A stretch of DNA of 64,000 bases from Aphelocoma coerulescens (taxonomy: Eukaryota; Chordata; Aves; Passeriformes; Corvidae). The stretch is taken from assembly GCF_041296385.1 (NCBI RefSeq), contig NC_091023.1:26661924-26725923 (forward strand), read 5' to 3'. The position numbers were made by a program, and so were the translations under genes. The first letter of the stretch is position 1. The number at the start of each line of letters is the position of its first letter. The notes under the pieces are model-generated. The model was not told the origin of the DNA. It made no database searches and saw only the letters and a list, made by a program, of their open reading frames with translations. Positions 1 to 12,475 of the stretch are shown here, one piece after another.

Positions 1-796
1 TGCTCTCATGGGAAACTCCAAATGTGCTGCCAAGTCTTAAAATTTTGTACTTTTCTCAAATCCTAAACTCTTGACAACAAATTCCAGTTGGCATAAAAAT
101 ATTTTATCCCATGGCTTCAGAATGACATATATAAATACAATCCAGTCCTTATGAAAAGGCCAGAAAGAAACCCAGAAATATCTCTTAAATAAGTCTTTTT
201 GGATGACTGAATGGAGAGAGTCTGACACATTCTGTGAGTGCACCATCCACTGTAGAGCCAATGCCTCAACTTGCAAATCCTGGAGTTAGAAGAGGAAAGA
301 CACCCTTTAGCTCTTGTACAAAAAGACCACTTACTGATTGTTCCAAGAGCTACAGAAGTCTGACAATTACTGTCAAAACTGCAAAAAAATCCACATCAAG
401 TACAGGGCAGATGAAGGGGTGCATTAGGCATGTAACATTTCTTTTTAACAGCAAAACCCCCACCCCACACTGAGCTTCTTGCAGCCCATCAAGTATCAAC
501 GGATACATTCAACAGGGCACACTTCATTTTGACTTGGACCTCCCAGTTAAGGAAGGTCATGTCAATGAAGGCTCTACCCAAAAATAGGTTATATTGGTAC
601 ACCAAGTTCACACTGAAGCCCACAAGGTACACAGCAAGATTTACAGTCAGCAAAAACATCAAAGACCCCGCAAGCACAGTTTGTCATTCCCAGAGATGGA
701 TGATAAACCCAATGTTTTCCTACCTTAAAACACCAGGTAGCCAAAACCCTATTTTGTCAGAGTAATCCTCATTTTGATGGTTTAAAAAAAATCTCA

Positions 797-929
797 GTGG
801 CTTTTGCTTTACCTATTGAATTGTATTTATCTCAACTGACAAGTTCTCTCACTTTTCCTCTTCTGGGAGGAGGGGGAGTTGAGCGAGTAGCTGCATGGAG
901 CTTAGTGCTAGCAGGATTAAACCATGACA
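797..929 (+). repeat. LTR fragment, 3' (R-U5) portion
   Basis: The stretch GCTTTTGCTTTACCTATTGA, a following run ending in CTCACTTTTCCTCTTC, and the end TTAAACCATGACA correspond to the last ~130 bp of the avian LTR family. The polyadenylation-signal position appears mutated (ATTGAA). The upstream U3 portion is absent; sequence before 797 does not resemble an LTR. The assignment is from memory of the family, not a database search. Confidence 0.75.
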
Positions 930-937
930 CACCTTTC

Positions 938-955
938 TGCCACCCAGTGTGGGGC
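938..955 (+). other. Degenerate tRNA-Lys-type primer-binding site
   Basis: The 18 bases match the lysine tRNA primer-binding site used by betaretrovirus-like (ERV-K) elements at about 14 positions, with the GTGGGGC 3' half intact. It lies 8 bases past the apparent LTR end, which leaves the exact LTR boundary slightly uncertain. This supports a K-type rather than L-type origin. Confidence 0.6.
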
Positions 956-1929
956 TGGAAGGGTTTGAGGTAAGGACAGATTTGACTGGGATGTTCTAGA
1001 TTGAATGAATAGCTGTTCCTTCTGTGCATCTATTGCCTGGAAGCTCCTGCGCTCGCCATGGGCTTGCCTGCCTGACTCTGTTAGAGGCCAGTGCTTAGAG
1101 GCCACTTTTTGCTTTCACTGCTGCCACACTGCTCTTATCACCTCACTGCCATGGCCTGGAACACTTGATAACAGCCACTACCATGTGCCTGGGCTGGCAG
1201 GTGCCCAGGGCAGCGCTGCCGCACTGGGCAGGCTGGAGCTCCAGCCAAAAGGATTGTGACCTGTAGATGAGATGATGGGGCAGCAGAGGCGCCACAGCCC
1301 ATGGAGAACCCCAACACTGGAGCAGGTGGGTGCCCAAAGGAGGCCATGATACCCTGGGAAGTCTACGCTGGAACAGGCTCCTGGCAGAACCTGTGGCCCA
1401 ATGGAAAGAGGAGTCCACACTGGAGCAGGTTTGTTGGAAGAACCTGAAGCAGCCTGTTCCTGAAGGACTGACCCTGTGGAAAGAACCCAGTGGTGCAGCA
1501 GTTCGTGCAGAGCTGCAGCCCATGGGAAGGACATACACTGGAGAAGTTCAAGGAGGACTGTCCCTGTAGGTGGGATCCTATGCTAGAGCAGGGGAAAGTG
1601 TGAGACTGCCCTGCAGTGTGTGGTGAAGACCACAGTGGGGAAAGAAGCAGGACCCAAACTGACTCAGCTTTGGTGTCCAATAATTCCAAGCACCACACTA
1701 GCTCTCCTGTCCTGAGTGACCAGCATGAGAGACAGAGCCCAAAATTGCAGACTAAACAATCTGAGTGCACATCTGTGGACAATTTGCAGGCCTGGTGCAT
1801 AGACTACAAGAATGACACCTACATATTAGAGCAAAGGATGGGAAGGGGTGGTGGTGGTGGTTAAGGAGGCTGTGCTGGATAGTGTGCAACCTGAGCATGA
1901 TGTAAAACAGTATGGAACAAAGGGAATGA

Positions 1930-2092
1930 TGTGCTGGTTTGGGCTGGGGTAGAGTTAATTTTCTCCATAGTAGGTGGTATGGGGCTGTGCTTTGGATTTG
2001 CACCAGAAATGGTGTCACTAATACAAGTGGTTTTGTTATTGCTGAGAAGCACTTGCTTGCACAACACCAAGGCCTTTTCTGCTTCTCATACA
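1930..2092 (+). repeat. LTR fragment, 5' (U3) portion
   Basis: It begins TGTGCTGGTTTGGGCTGGGG and continues through GAGTTAATTTTCTCCATAGT to AAGGCCTTTTCTGCTTCTCA, the start of the same avian LTR family whose end is seen at 797-929. It stops after about 160 bp and is followed by unrelated AT-rich DNA. It would be the 3' LTR of the element. Confidence 0.78.
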
Positions 2093-5000
2093 AAAAAGGT
2101 TAATGTCTTAATGTTAACTTGCTAACAGCCACAGGAAAATTTAACCTTCAACACCACCTCATATTCATGGGTACCAAGATCCATTTCAATTATTAATCCA
2201 ACAAGTGCTACTGTACTCAGTTTGGTGTTTTCACCATTAATGTCTTTAGATACCACTATCATCCTTCCAAGACACATGTTCTGAACTTCAACATTCACCT
2301 CAAAAATCTAGGTAAAAAGACTAAGAATCAAACTTCAAAGGTATTTGTGGCTTAATTCATTCTGTACGCTTAAAAAAGCACAATAGTTTGTCTTTAGATA
2401 TTCCACAGACCTCAGTAATACGTGTATTTTATGCCAATGCTGGATACATTAGGAACGAGTTACACAGAGCCTGCTTTGGCAGAGTCAAGCACTAGACTAG
2501 GTAATAGTGTTTCACACTGAAATCAGACTGAAAGCCTACTGACTGGATGATCTAAGCTAATTCTGAAGCTTTTCAGTCAGTAACAAAAAACATACTCTGT
2601 GTTCCATTGTATTAATAATTATCTGTATACCACTATCTGAGGAATTTCTTGACACCAAGTTACCCTCCCAAATACTCCCAGAATGCCGTTTTCTTGCTTT
2701 TTTAGATGCATAAAATGTATCACATCTCACAGCTGATGCTGCGGAGCAGAGCACATGGGACACCGATGCTCCATCCAACAGCGTCTGCAAGACAAATCCT
2801 TGAAAGCACTAGATGTGCTTCACTTTAAGTGGGAAAGGTGTTACCAGTGGTCTGATGAACATCCCCAAGCCAAGTGACCCAGCTCTTCTCTCCCTTTTGC
2901 TGTCACTGCTTTGAATCAAACTATCAAACAACCTCCCGGTAAACACCAATAAGCACCCTGGAGTGTTCCCACTTGTTTTGCTTACAAGCAAACTACAAAC
3001 TAAAGCCCTGTGGTCATTTATTCTTTCCCCTCATTGTTTACTCATTTATGAGTTACTGTCTTACCACTGGTTGAGCTATTCAGTCTATCCAGAGAAATCT
3101 TTTCTATTCTTGAAAGAGTTAAGGCCTATTTTATTAGCCTCCATCCCATGAAGACATTTTATAATGATAGCATCCCAATGCAATCACCTATCCAGCCTAG
3201 AAAGAGGATCTGTGTGAGTACTGCAGACTTCCATTATTTTTCTTTGGCAAAGCCATGTGAGAATGTGTGACAAGCTGAGGCAGTGAATTCACCACCTCAG
3301 GAGTTCCCACACACATTTTATGAGTTAATTTATACTGTGAAGGTTTAATGCTTCACAGATAAATGCAATGGAAACATAAATCCTACTGCTTTAAATTCAA
3401 GTTACCAATAATGTGGTTTAGGCAGACCCACCTAAAGCTGCTATGGCACCTTTACTGTGCAAAGACAACCCAGGCCCAGAAGAGCAGTCACCCAGACTCA
3501 CGTGAATATGCCAAGCAGCCACTATTCCCCTTCTTAAACCACATCGGTTGAGAAGACCAACGTGTGAGACTTGTGCCTTCAGCAACACCTATGTGAGCAC
3601 TGTGCAAGAAAACATGCCTGCTAATATGTCAGCAACAACCAGTATCTCCCTAACACTTACTGGTTTGAGTGTCACCAGCACTCTTCCTGCCATGGCCGGC
3701 TGGTGAAAAATAAAATAGTTTCTATTCACTGGAGCAGTTCAGCAATCTCTTGTTCTCTATTGCAGTATCACGTGGCTAGCTCTGCTGACTTCAACAGGTC
3801 CCCAGAGACAGCTACTCATAGGAGAATAATCCATATTTGTTAGAAAAAAATACTAGAGTAACACAAAGATTTTCTGTTTACATCAAAGTCTCCTAAATCA
3901 AGCCCCTCAGGTTCACAAACTACTTCTTAAAGTGCTGCAAAACATAATTAAGAGTTCACTGCCAGCAAACTCATGGTCATGGTGCTCTGCAGTGTGTCAA
4001 CCCCCACATTTTGTGATGGGAAACAAAGGGATTCTGAGGAAGTCACACGAGCTTATTGTTTTCACAGCAGGGATTTTTCTTTTCCAAACCAGAGATGACA
4101 AAAAGAAGCCCCACACCACGTTCTTGTTACAGCCCCTGCTGTGTCCTGCCCACATGGACCTCCCCAGCTCCATCCTGCGAGGGCTCCCACAACCAGCTGC
4201 ACTGCTCATTGATGCCCAACATTCTCTCCACTAGCTTTTACTGGAAGTTTAGAGCTGAAAGCTTCTCAGTTTCAGTCACCCCGTGAAGGAAAAGCTGCCT
4301 AACATGACCTTAAAATCCAATAACTGGGGTATAAATGCAAAACCTGCAAAATCCTGTCAAAGACTTTGGAATTTGAATGGATTGTAAGTTTAAAACATGC
4401 ATCAATCCTGATGAATTTCAATTTATGTTCACACAAACACTTGTTTTTACCACAAAGTGTTCATAAGGAAAGATGCAAGGTTATTTTACAGGCAGCCATT
4501 TATTTTCTTCTACCTGAATTTAATGCTGTTCTATATCCTGCATTTCCAGCACAGGCTTCAGGCATTGTACACGAACCTCAGATTTGTGAAGCCTCCATCT
4601 TAATCATTCATTATTTGATTTTAGGGTTTTTAAAATTAGCTTCCTCATCTTAAGACTTATTTTGAGGCATGAAAATAAAGAAAACAGCTAAAGGCTAGAC
4701 CACAAAGTGACTTTTTGGTCTACAAACCAAATGTGTATTCTAAGCCCTGAAGTTTGTTCCAGTGAAGTAATGAGTCCTTGAAACCTAAATACCAACTCTG
4801 TTCCATAAATACAGGGAAGTGGCATCATCCAGAGCTTAAAGCAAAACCGTAAATTTGTCCAACTTTCTGCTGAAAAAGGAAGATGTGCTTTGAAACTGAG
4901 CTTAATGCCCGTACCCCATCAATACAAAATTTTTTTAAGAAGAGCAGGACACTTAGCATTACTTATAACCTTCATCATTGTGCAGTATATAAATTGTTGA

Positions 5001-5893
5001 CAAGCAAACTTTAAAGGATTCAGTTGAGCTATGCAAGTTGAGAAGCCTTTCAAGTCAAATACAGCCAGTCCAGTGATGAAATGGTTATCAATACTTCAAC
5101 AGCCAAACAAAATTTACATTCTATACAGCTTGTTAAGCAGAAGTTTTGACAAGCCAGAGCAGCACAAGGCATTAAATCACGTAATCACTAGGACTTCGAC
5201 TTAATGCTGACAAAAAAAAAAAATCCCCCAAAATCATTAAAGCACAGGAAAAAAACAGTTTGCAGCTACTGATGAATTAGTAATGCACACCTCTCAAGTC
5301 CTATCCGTGCCAGATAAGACTCTGTTGCACTTCACTGCAGTTTCTCACAATGAGTTCAATGCTAACTTTGGAGATTTACTTTGTCCTTGTCACAGTTCAC
5401 CTGTGTTCCCCATCCAGCTTTACTTCAGCAGAACGAAAGTAAGCCAGAAAGCTTCCTTTCCTGGTTTTAAGATAGAAATATCTTAACTTCACCAAAATCG
5501 TGCTTAAACATAAATTTTCACAATGTGTTTTTTGACACAGGACTTAATGCCAAAAAGTTTCCTCTTCTGGAAAAGGAAACGGTAAATATTTTGGCGAAGG
5601 TCAGCTAGGAGCTGACTAGCATTAAACTCCGAGCTTACACATCACGTATGACACATGCATAATGGAAGGAGAAAAAAAAAAGTCATGTCATATTTTAGAG
5701 TTTATTTCCATGTTTCAGAACAAATACTTCACTTCCATGACTGCTTTCACCTCTTCAAACTGCAGAAGCCCAATATGGAGTTCTGAACACAGGCAGCAGT
5801 TCTGTACAAACAAAAACAATGAGAAACTTGCAGAGAGCAAAGCAGTTCATGCATACCTCAGCATGTATGCATTCCATACTCAAGCATCCATAC

Positions 5894-5965
5894 CTATCCC
5901 AGGTGGTCTTTGACTCGTGTAACTTGTTGAAATGGAACGCTTGGTAGAATGCAGTTGACGGATTC
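5894..5965 (-). CDS. TSC22D2: TSC22D2 coding exon 2 (72 nt)
   Basis: This small internal exon encodes NPSTAFYQAFHFNKLHESKT followed by TWD, matching the segment that follows DGDEDR in vertebrate TSC22D2. The minus-strand acceptor reads ctcatag/g after a pyrimidine-leaning stretch, and the donor reads gggatag/gtatgg. Phase agrees on both sides. The first base completes the split Arg codon from exon 1 (AG+G), followed by 23 whole codons and two bases (AG) of a codon that would be Ser in other species. The exon therefore covers residues 660-684 of the precursor numbering. It lies just before the TSC box. Several residues differ from the human version as I remember it (L to F, T to K, K to H, SL to TT). 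The following exons, with the TSC box and leucine zipper, are not in this window. Confidence 0.93.
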   Translation of the reverse strand, partial: ESVNCILPSVPFQQVTRVKDHLG

Positions 5966-8900
5966 CTATGAGATCCAAGAATCAGACAGACATATTGAAA
6001 ATGGATACGTAACAAAAATATCAACCCTCTTAATTCAACCCGCATTACGAAGTGAATTAGCTGTCCAGACAGGTTAAACTAATGTCTGAAAGGCCCTACT
6101 GTTCCTATGGGTTTGCATTAAGGACACAAGGATCCAAAACAAAATAGTAATTCTCAAGCCCTGTGGATTTTCAGGTTACATCAAGTTGCTCCTGTACAAA
6201 GATGACTGTAAGGCCAACAGTGAGACATCTCCCATCCTGCTGGCAACGCTGTATAGTTTAGCTGTACACCACCCCAATGCCAAACATACCAAAACCCAAG
6301 AGACACCTTTCACATCTTTAGTATGTCCCGAACTACCTCTGCACACAGTACCCAGTGTTTCCATCCTACTTAACTCCCTGCTTTATACTCAAAACAGATG
6401 AGTCCTCCAAAGGGACCTGGAAGTCAGAGCTTAATATGTCACATTCAAACTACAACAGATCAAGTTATAACTCAAAACCAGATCCAGTTAGAAATGAAAA
6501 ATGGAATGTAAACTATCTTTGTAAGCACCTCTCAATCACGTTTCCACTTTCCGTCCCAAGGTGCAACAGGGCAACAGCTGATGAAAGCCCTTGGCCATGC
6601 ACTCATCAGAAAGCTCTCAAAACCACAAGGCCAGAGCACAGTAACCTTGCTGAAAACCACTCACTATGGCCACATTACATCACCAGTGCCAAAGCCCTGG
6701 CAGCCTAACCCTCCAGCCTCAGCCCCACCATGGCAATTGTACTGACAGCGTAATTAGAAAATCTTACTTCTCCAAAGTCTCATCTGAACGTTTGTTGCAA
6801 ACTAGACACGGGATGAAGCATGCAGTTCTCTGCTGCCAGTGGCTGCAGCAGTGTTATACTGAGGCTTAGAAACTCCTTTCCTCAAACTGCTCATCCTCAT
6901 GTGGGCAGAGCTATGCCAGCCCTAGAGACAAATGCAACGACCTTGCTGAATAATCTTCAGAAATGCAAGCATGAGTTCAAATTCCTTTCAAAATCAGTTT
7001 TAAAACAAGAAGTTTATATCAACACTGGAAGCACAGGTATCAATCCCTTTTCTAAGTTTACGGCAAGAATATTTCTTAAAACAACTGTCTTCAAATTACT
7101 TAATTATTTCAATATAAGTACAATTACTGCATAGTAAAAAACACATAAAATAAAACAAAAACATCACAGAAGCAGCACCATAACAAAACATTATCAGAAG
7201 TAATTTGATTCCCATGGCAGGTGTGTAACAAAAACCTTGCAAGGATAATGGTATTTGTGCATCAGCAATGATCAGGAAGTGCCTGAGTTTAAAGTGTCTG
7301 TCACTCCTTTTCCCACCTTCAGCACTGTACCCTTAAAAAAAAAAAAAAATTCACATGAGTCTGGAATTTCGCTTAAAACCTGTTACAGAAGTTGCTTGAT
7401 CAAAACTGATAAACACCATTCTCTTATGTTGGTAATATTCACATTTTTCTAAGAAGCACTGCACGCAATTCAACAAGTAACTATAAAAAGAGCAACACCA
7501 TAGCTAAAGGACATTTGTCTAATAGGATTTCACATGTGGAAGACAATTGGCATCTGCAGATCAAGAGAGCATTCCTTTGCCGAAAGGAAGGCCCGGGCCC
7601 TTCTTTCTAATGCAGCTGTCTGTCAGGAGTATGTAAAGCCCCTTCCTCAGAATGAGGCTGTAAATAGAAAGTCATTCAACGTCCAAGACAAATTTGCTTG
7701 TAGCATATAAAGCCCTGTTACTATTGTTAGGCATAAAAAGTGGTTTATAACCACACAGCATGTATTCCACATAGTCTATTTTTATACCGATACACTATAT
7801 GCTCTATATTTTTGTACTATTCTTAAGCAAGCATCTGAAAAGATATGGAAAAATTTTCCTTATTAGAATCTCATGTGTAACCCCTATTGCTGAAATTGCT
7901 TTTGCATTACTTCAGACAAATAAGAGAACCTTTTCTACTCCACAGCTATATATTTTAAAAATAATTAATGGGGGTGTGGGTACCTAAACAGGAAAAGCAA
8001 ATCCACAGAGGCAGCATGAATGATGCCTCACATACAGATCTGATCTAATGTGAGAGTTTCAGACTGCTGAGGCATCTAGTGTTAACCGTAAGAAACAGTG
8101 AAAGGTTACAGACTGCCTAAAAATGCCTTTCTGTTTGTAGAAACAACTGAGAAAACAGCTTACAGGAGAAGTAAAACCTGGTCTGCTGCTACTGTGCCAC
8201 AGCTGGAGCACCACAATTCCTCCTGGCACTGTCCTAAGTGAATGCAGGGACAGTCTGGACCAGAAAAGCAGATTGCCCAGGTCTCTTCCCTGGCAGACTG
8301 CCAGGTCTGAGGTCAAGACTCAATCCCAGTCCCTGGCAGATTGACAGAGTGGAACCAAGAGCCAGACAGAACAGGAACGTCCCAGATGCTGACCCAGAGA
8401 AAAAGCAACCACCTATGCTTCTCCACAGAAGGTACCCCAGAACTTCTCTTCTTCCATCTCTGTTAAGAGAGACCAGGTATCCCCAACGGTACACGGGCTC
8501 GATTTCAGTCCCAGACTATGACAGACAACTAGCTTAGTACACTTCAACATTCAGAGTGCATCTCAAGTGGCCAAAAATGCCTCCATGTCTCTATAAACAA
8601 GTCCTACAATACATACTGCATTTATGCCCTTTAAAAGCTCACGAATGCCAATATTTACAACTTACTCCCATGCTCTGGTTTCTCAGAACAGTTTTCATGT
8701 AACAGAAAATTTGATCCAAATTTAAAGAAGAACTTAGTTCTCTGAATGCCCAGCATGTCAAACTGTCTCCCTTTAAAAGGGAAGCCTAGACCTCAACCCA
8801 AGTCTCACGTCACAGTTGGAAATGTATCCTCCCACTGACATTCATCACGACAATATGTCAAATAAAAACTTCATCCTTGAGAGCTCTGCTTGCTAGAAAC

Positions 8901-9684
8901 CATGCCTGTGAAAGCTGGCAGATCATCAAGTATACAGATAAATGCCTTTTGGTTCAAGTAATGATACTGGCTTTGGACTGGGTATCAGCCCAACACACAG
9001 TGGCTGCTGCACAGATGCCTTTTTCCCAGCTATTTCCTTTGCAAGAAATAGTAACATCATTGCTCATGAAGAAGTTTCAATCTTCAAACTACTGATGAAT
9101 GTCAGCAACTGAGAGTAACAACAAGAACACATGAAAAATAGCACTTTTTTCCCCAAATAAAAAATTCATACCACCTCAGGCAGTTCTCTCTCAATATCAC
9201 TGACTTATTTTCTTTAGGTTTGAGAACAGGAATGATGCAGAACATTCAAAAGGCCTAAGCACCTGTCTTTGAAGAACATGAAAACAGGTCAGACAATCCA
9301 TGCTCAATACCTCTAAGGAAAACCAAAGAAGGGCAGAAGCACCTATTTATTACCCAGACAATAGCAAGCACACATGGATGACTTTTACAAAAGCTCACTT
9401 CAGCCAAAATTCGTTCTGAGAACAATTAACAGGTCCCATATAGAAAGGCACAGGAGATGTGACCATGCCATAAAATGAGTCGAGCTTTTAACATCACCTT
9501 GCATAACATTTTTGTTAGTAAGAGCTCGGCTCATAAAAAGCAAGTCCACCATTGGCAACTACTCTGTGCATGTGGCTCTCTAAGGGTTCAGTGGAAGGAT
9601 CATTCATCAGTGCTCTCCCGGGGTCTCCTCCAAGTGTGTTACGGGATACTTTATGCCATTACTTGGGCAGTGGAGTACAGACTA

Positions 9685-9850
9685 TCTCTATACCTGCAGA
9701 TGATCTGCAAGGACTCTGGACAGCAGGAATAGAATTCAGGAAGATCTTGCCCAATTGGAGCAATGGTCTGAAATAAAAAGGATGCAATTCAATAAGGATA
9801 AGGGGGAAGCAGTAAGCTCTGGTAGCAATAATCAGCTGCACAAAACATCA
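9685..9850 (+). repeat. Old CR1 LINE fragment
   Basis: Phrases such as GCAGATGATCTGCAAGGACT, ATGCAATTCAATAAGGATAA and AATCAGCTGCACAAA resemble the late coding/3' region of diverged avian CR1 copies. It lies in the sense of the plus strand, antisense to TSC22D2, inside intron 1. The copy is short and diverged; ends are approximate. Confidence 0.5.
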
Positions 9851-12426
9851 GTAGCTTACTGCAATTCCACAGAAAGGAATCTAAACAGAATTTAAAAAAA
9901 TAAAAGCCTTGCAAAGGTGTCAAACCTCTACACAGAACATACACAGAGTAACTGAAATCTTGCTTTATTCGGCCTGAGCCCTTAGCTTCAATTTCATGGC
10001 CAGGTTTGGATACCAGCTCTCCAGAAGGATATATGCCTACCTATTCTCATAACCCTGATACTGGAAATAAGGCCATTAATCATGCACCCCATTAATCAGT
10101 AGGATTGGGAAGTCAATAGAAATCTTCCAGCTCCCATCCTGTGCACAGAGATACAGGAGCAGGGCATTTTGTCCAGACTAAGTGCTATTCGGTCACATTT
10201 ATCAAAGGAAGCACGCCAGGGTGGAACTTTGTGCATCTGTGTTACTGCTACAGAGCCAGAAGTGAACCAAGCACTTTGAGAAAGAAGTGATTCAAAGATG
10301 CCTTGAAGAGGAAATCAGCAAAAAAACCATATTCAACCTTTTTTAACATCAGAATTACTACTGAATAGGTAAGAGACCCAACAGTAAGGTAAGCACTCAG
10401 TCTGAGCTCAAGAGAACTGTCACCATACACAGATGCATTTGTGTACTAAAGAACAAATGAATCCCTCCTTAGTGTCTAAAGTTCATAAAAGATTGGATGT
10501 ACTTTTATCCAGAAGTATTTCAAACCCAAGGTAGGTTTCAGCTGTGTCTCAGTGCTCCCCCAAAAAAAGGCTGTTTACTGGGGTACTGACTATGACATGC
10601 AATGGGGACTGACTACAGCTGGTCTCAAAATTACAGCACTTGGCAGGGTTCATCTGGGATCTGGACGAGGGATTTGACGATCCCTTGATCACAGCTTATC
10701 AGGGAACTCGCAGCACAGTTTATGGCATTTTGAGATGATATTTACAATAGTAACAGAATTCATTCTCCATCCTTCTCCTTTTAAAGGATGTTTCACTTTA
10801 CTTTTAGCACCTTCTATTTAAAGCAGCTGCAACTTTGAATCAGCTTTCTTTAATAAGACTCAAGCTACAAACCAGTAACTGGAGCACAAAGCTTTGCAGG
10901 AGAAAACTGACAGGGACTAAATGTGGGGGAGTCAATGCAAAATTCAGGTAAAAAACATCTCAAGCTCTGAAGTGATGTGTTTAATTGCATATTCTGTTCA
11001 CGCAGTTCCTTAAAGCCATTATACTTGCTATACATACCCTAAAAAAACAGCAAGAATTCGAAGCTTTAACACTCAGTTTTAGGTACATTGTAGGTACAAA
11101 TGAGAGGAAGGGCTGACTCAACGACCAGCCCACATGACAGTTTTTGGGACAGTAGCTCTCAAACACCAGGATGGATTTAAAGGGGTTTCACAGGCTACTA
11201 CAAAATAAAAATATCATAACAGCATAGAGAAAGCACACTGCACGGAACTGATCTTCACTGGAAAAATCAAAAGCAGTACCCCATACTTCTTCACCTTGCT
11301 CTCAAAAGAAGATTTTGGCAAATAATTTCCTGCAGTGACTAGAAGTCTCTACGGAGAAGGAAATGCAGACAACTGTCTCAAATGCACAGGGTATGAAGTC
11401 TGGCAGAGGAGTTTCACTGATCACTTGCCTGCTCTGTTGAAATGTTGGCATCAGCCTTCCCCTGCTCTGGGTGAGCTTGGGTATTTAAAAACAACACCAG
11501 GAATATTTTTCAACCCCTACCAATACTATTATTTGCTTTACATAATTATGTGATTTTAATAAAAATAAATAATTTTTTAAAAAAGTTTCATTATTACCTG
11601 TACTGGGTAGTAACCATATACTATTTCTGAAGGAGCTTTGCTGAAGAGCTCAAATAGTGAATTCCAGTATGACTATTTAATACTAATCATAGAAAGAATA
11701 CAACAATCCTCTAAGTATCTTCTTATTACTGATTTCAACAGTTGCAGCTCAAAACCCTGGAGTCCAGTTCTCTTGGCTCCCACAGATTGGTCCCCAAGCC
11801 TCAGGAGTGCTGTGCACAACCCTATAATCATAACAGCTTTAAGGTTTTCAGGATTCAGCGATGACCCTTTCCATCCTCACCAAGCTGTCTTCCCACTTGC
11901 TGAAGCCAGGATCAATGCACTCCTGTCCCAGCCAGGTACCCAACACTCTCATGCTCCTCCTCTCCCAGACAGCACTTGCCACAGATGCCTTGATTAACAC
12001 ACCACCTGCTAATGAAGCATGGCTGTTCTGCGAAGGCTGTCAGTCAGAATGAACTTTAATTATATCATCTTACAAACTGTGTGAGGACTAATCTGAGAGC
12101 TTCTGTTCTCAAATCAAAACATGTAACATGTGTAAGGTTTCTCACACTAATGATTTGTCTTCTCACTGGATATAGTCAACCTTCAGTTCTTGGAGGGAGG
12201 ATACAGGACAAAGTAGCTCACATGATGCACAGCTTGCCTTCAAGGCAAAAAGAAACTACAGCAGATCACATTTTCAAAGAGAAACTTAGAGATTACAAGC
12301 TGGTAACAGTAAAGCAGAAAGTCTGCCTGACCTAGTCAGGGATTCTTGCCTCTATCAAGCAGCTTTCAAGAAAAGCCACAGAGAAGCTCACCAGTATTAC
12401 CCAAGTTTGAATGAACTGAGACAAGT

Positions 12427-12475
12427 TTAAAAAAAAAAACCAAAAAAACAAACCAAAACCAAAAGCAAACAAAGC
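12427..12475. repeat. A/C-rich low-complexity tract
   Basis: A run of ten A is followed by CCAAAAAAACAAACCAAAAC and similar sequence. This is simple sequence in intron 1 with no coding potential. Confidence 0.8.

Larger units (their letters stand above)
797..2092 (+). mobile_element. Truncated endogenous retrovirus-like element, non-coding interior
   Basis: The element is built from the 3' part of an LTR (797-929), a primer-binding-site-like sequence (938-955), about 975 bp of interior, and the 5' part of a second LTR (1930-2092). Both LTR pieces match parts of an LTR family I know from songbird genomes, one beginning TGTGCTGGTTT and ending TTAAACCA(C/T)GACA. The interior encodes no recognisable gag, pro, pol or env. 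It carries a motif repeated about every 50 bp instead. The outer half of each LTR is missing. It lies antisense to TSC22D2 in intron 2. It could be a deleted provirus or a copy of a non-autonomous family. Confidence 0.8.
1..5893 (-). other. TSC22D2: TSC22D2 intron 2, partial
   Basis: This sequence follows the exon 2 donor and runs off the left edge. I looked for the conserved VVAIDNKIEQAM exon and the TSC box/leucine-zipper exon on the minus strand and did not find them, so they should lie beyond position 1. Positions 1-796 hold nothing I can identify. Positions 797-2092 hold an endogenous retrovirus-like element. Positions 2093-5893 are AT-rich unique-looking DNA with a run of 12 A at 5212-5223 and no supported gene. 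Confidence 0.85.

Noticed and set aside
489..677. Hydrophobic minus-strand frame suggestive of a membrane-protein fragment
   Set aside because: The peptide is only 62 codons and I could not match it to any family. Adjacent frames do not extend it, so a pseudogene claim cannot be supported.
1330..1800. Open frames of 79-145 codons inside the ERV-like element
   Set aside because: They lie in the repetitive non-coding interior and do not resemble retroviral proteins.
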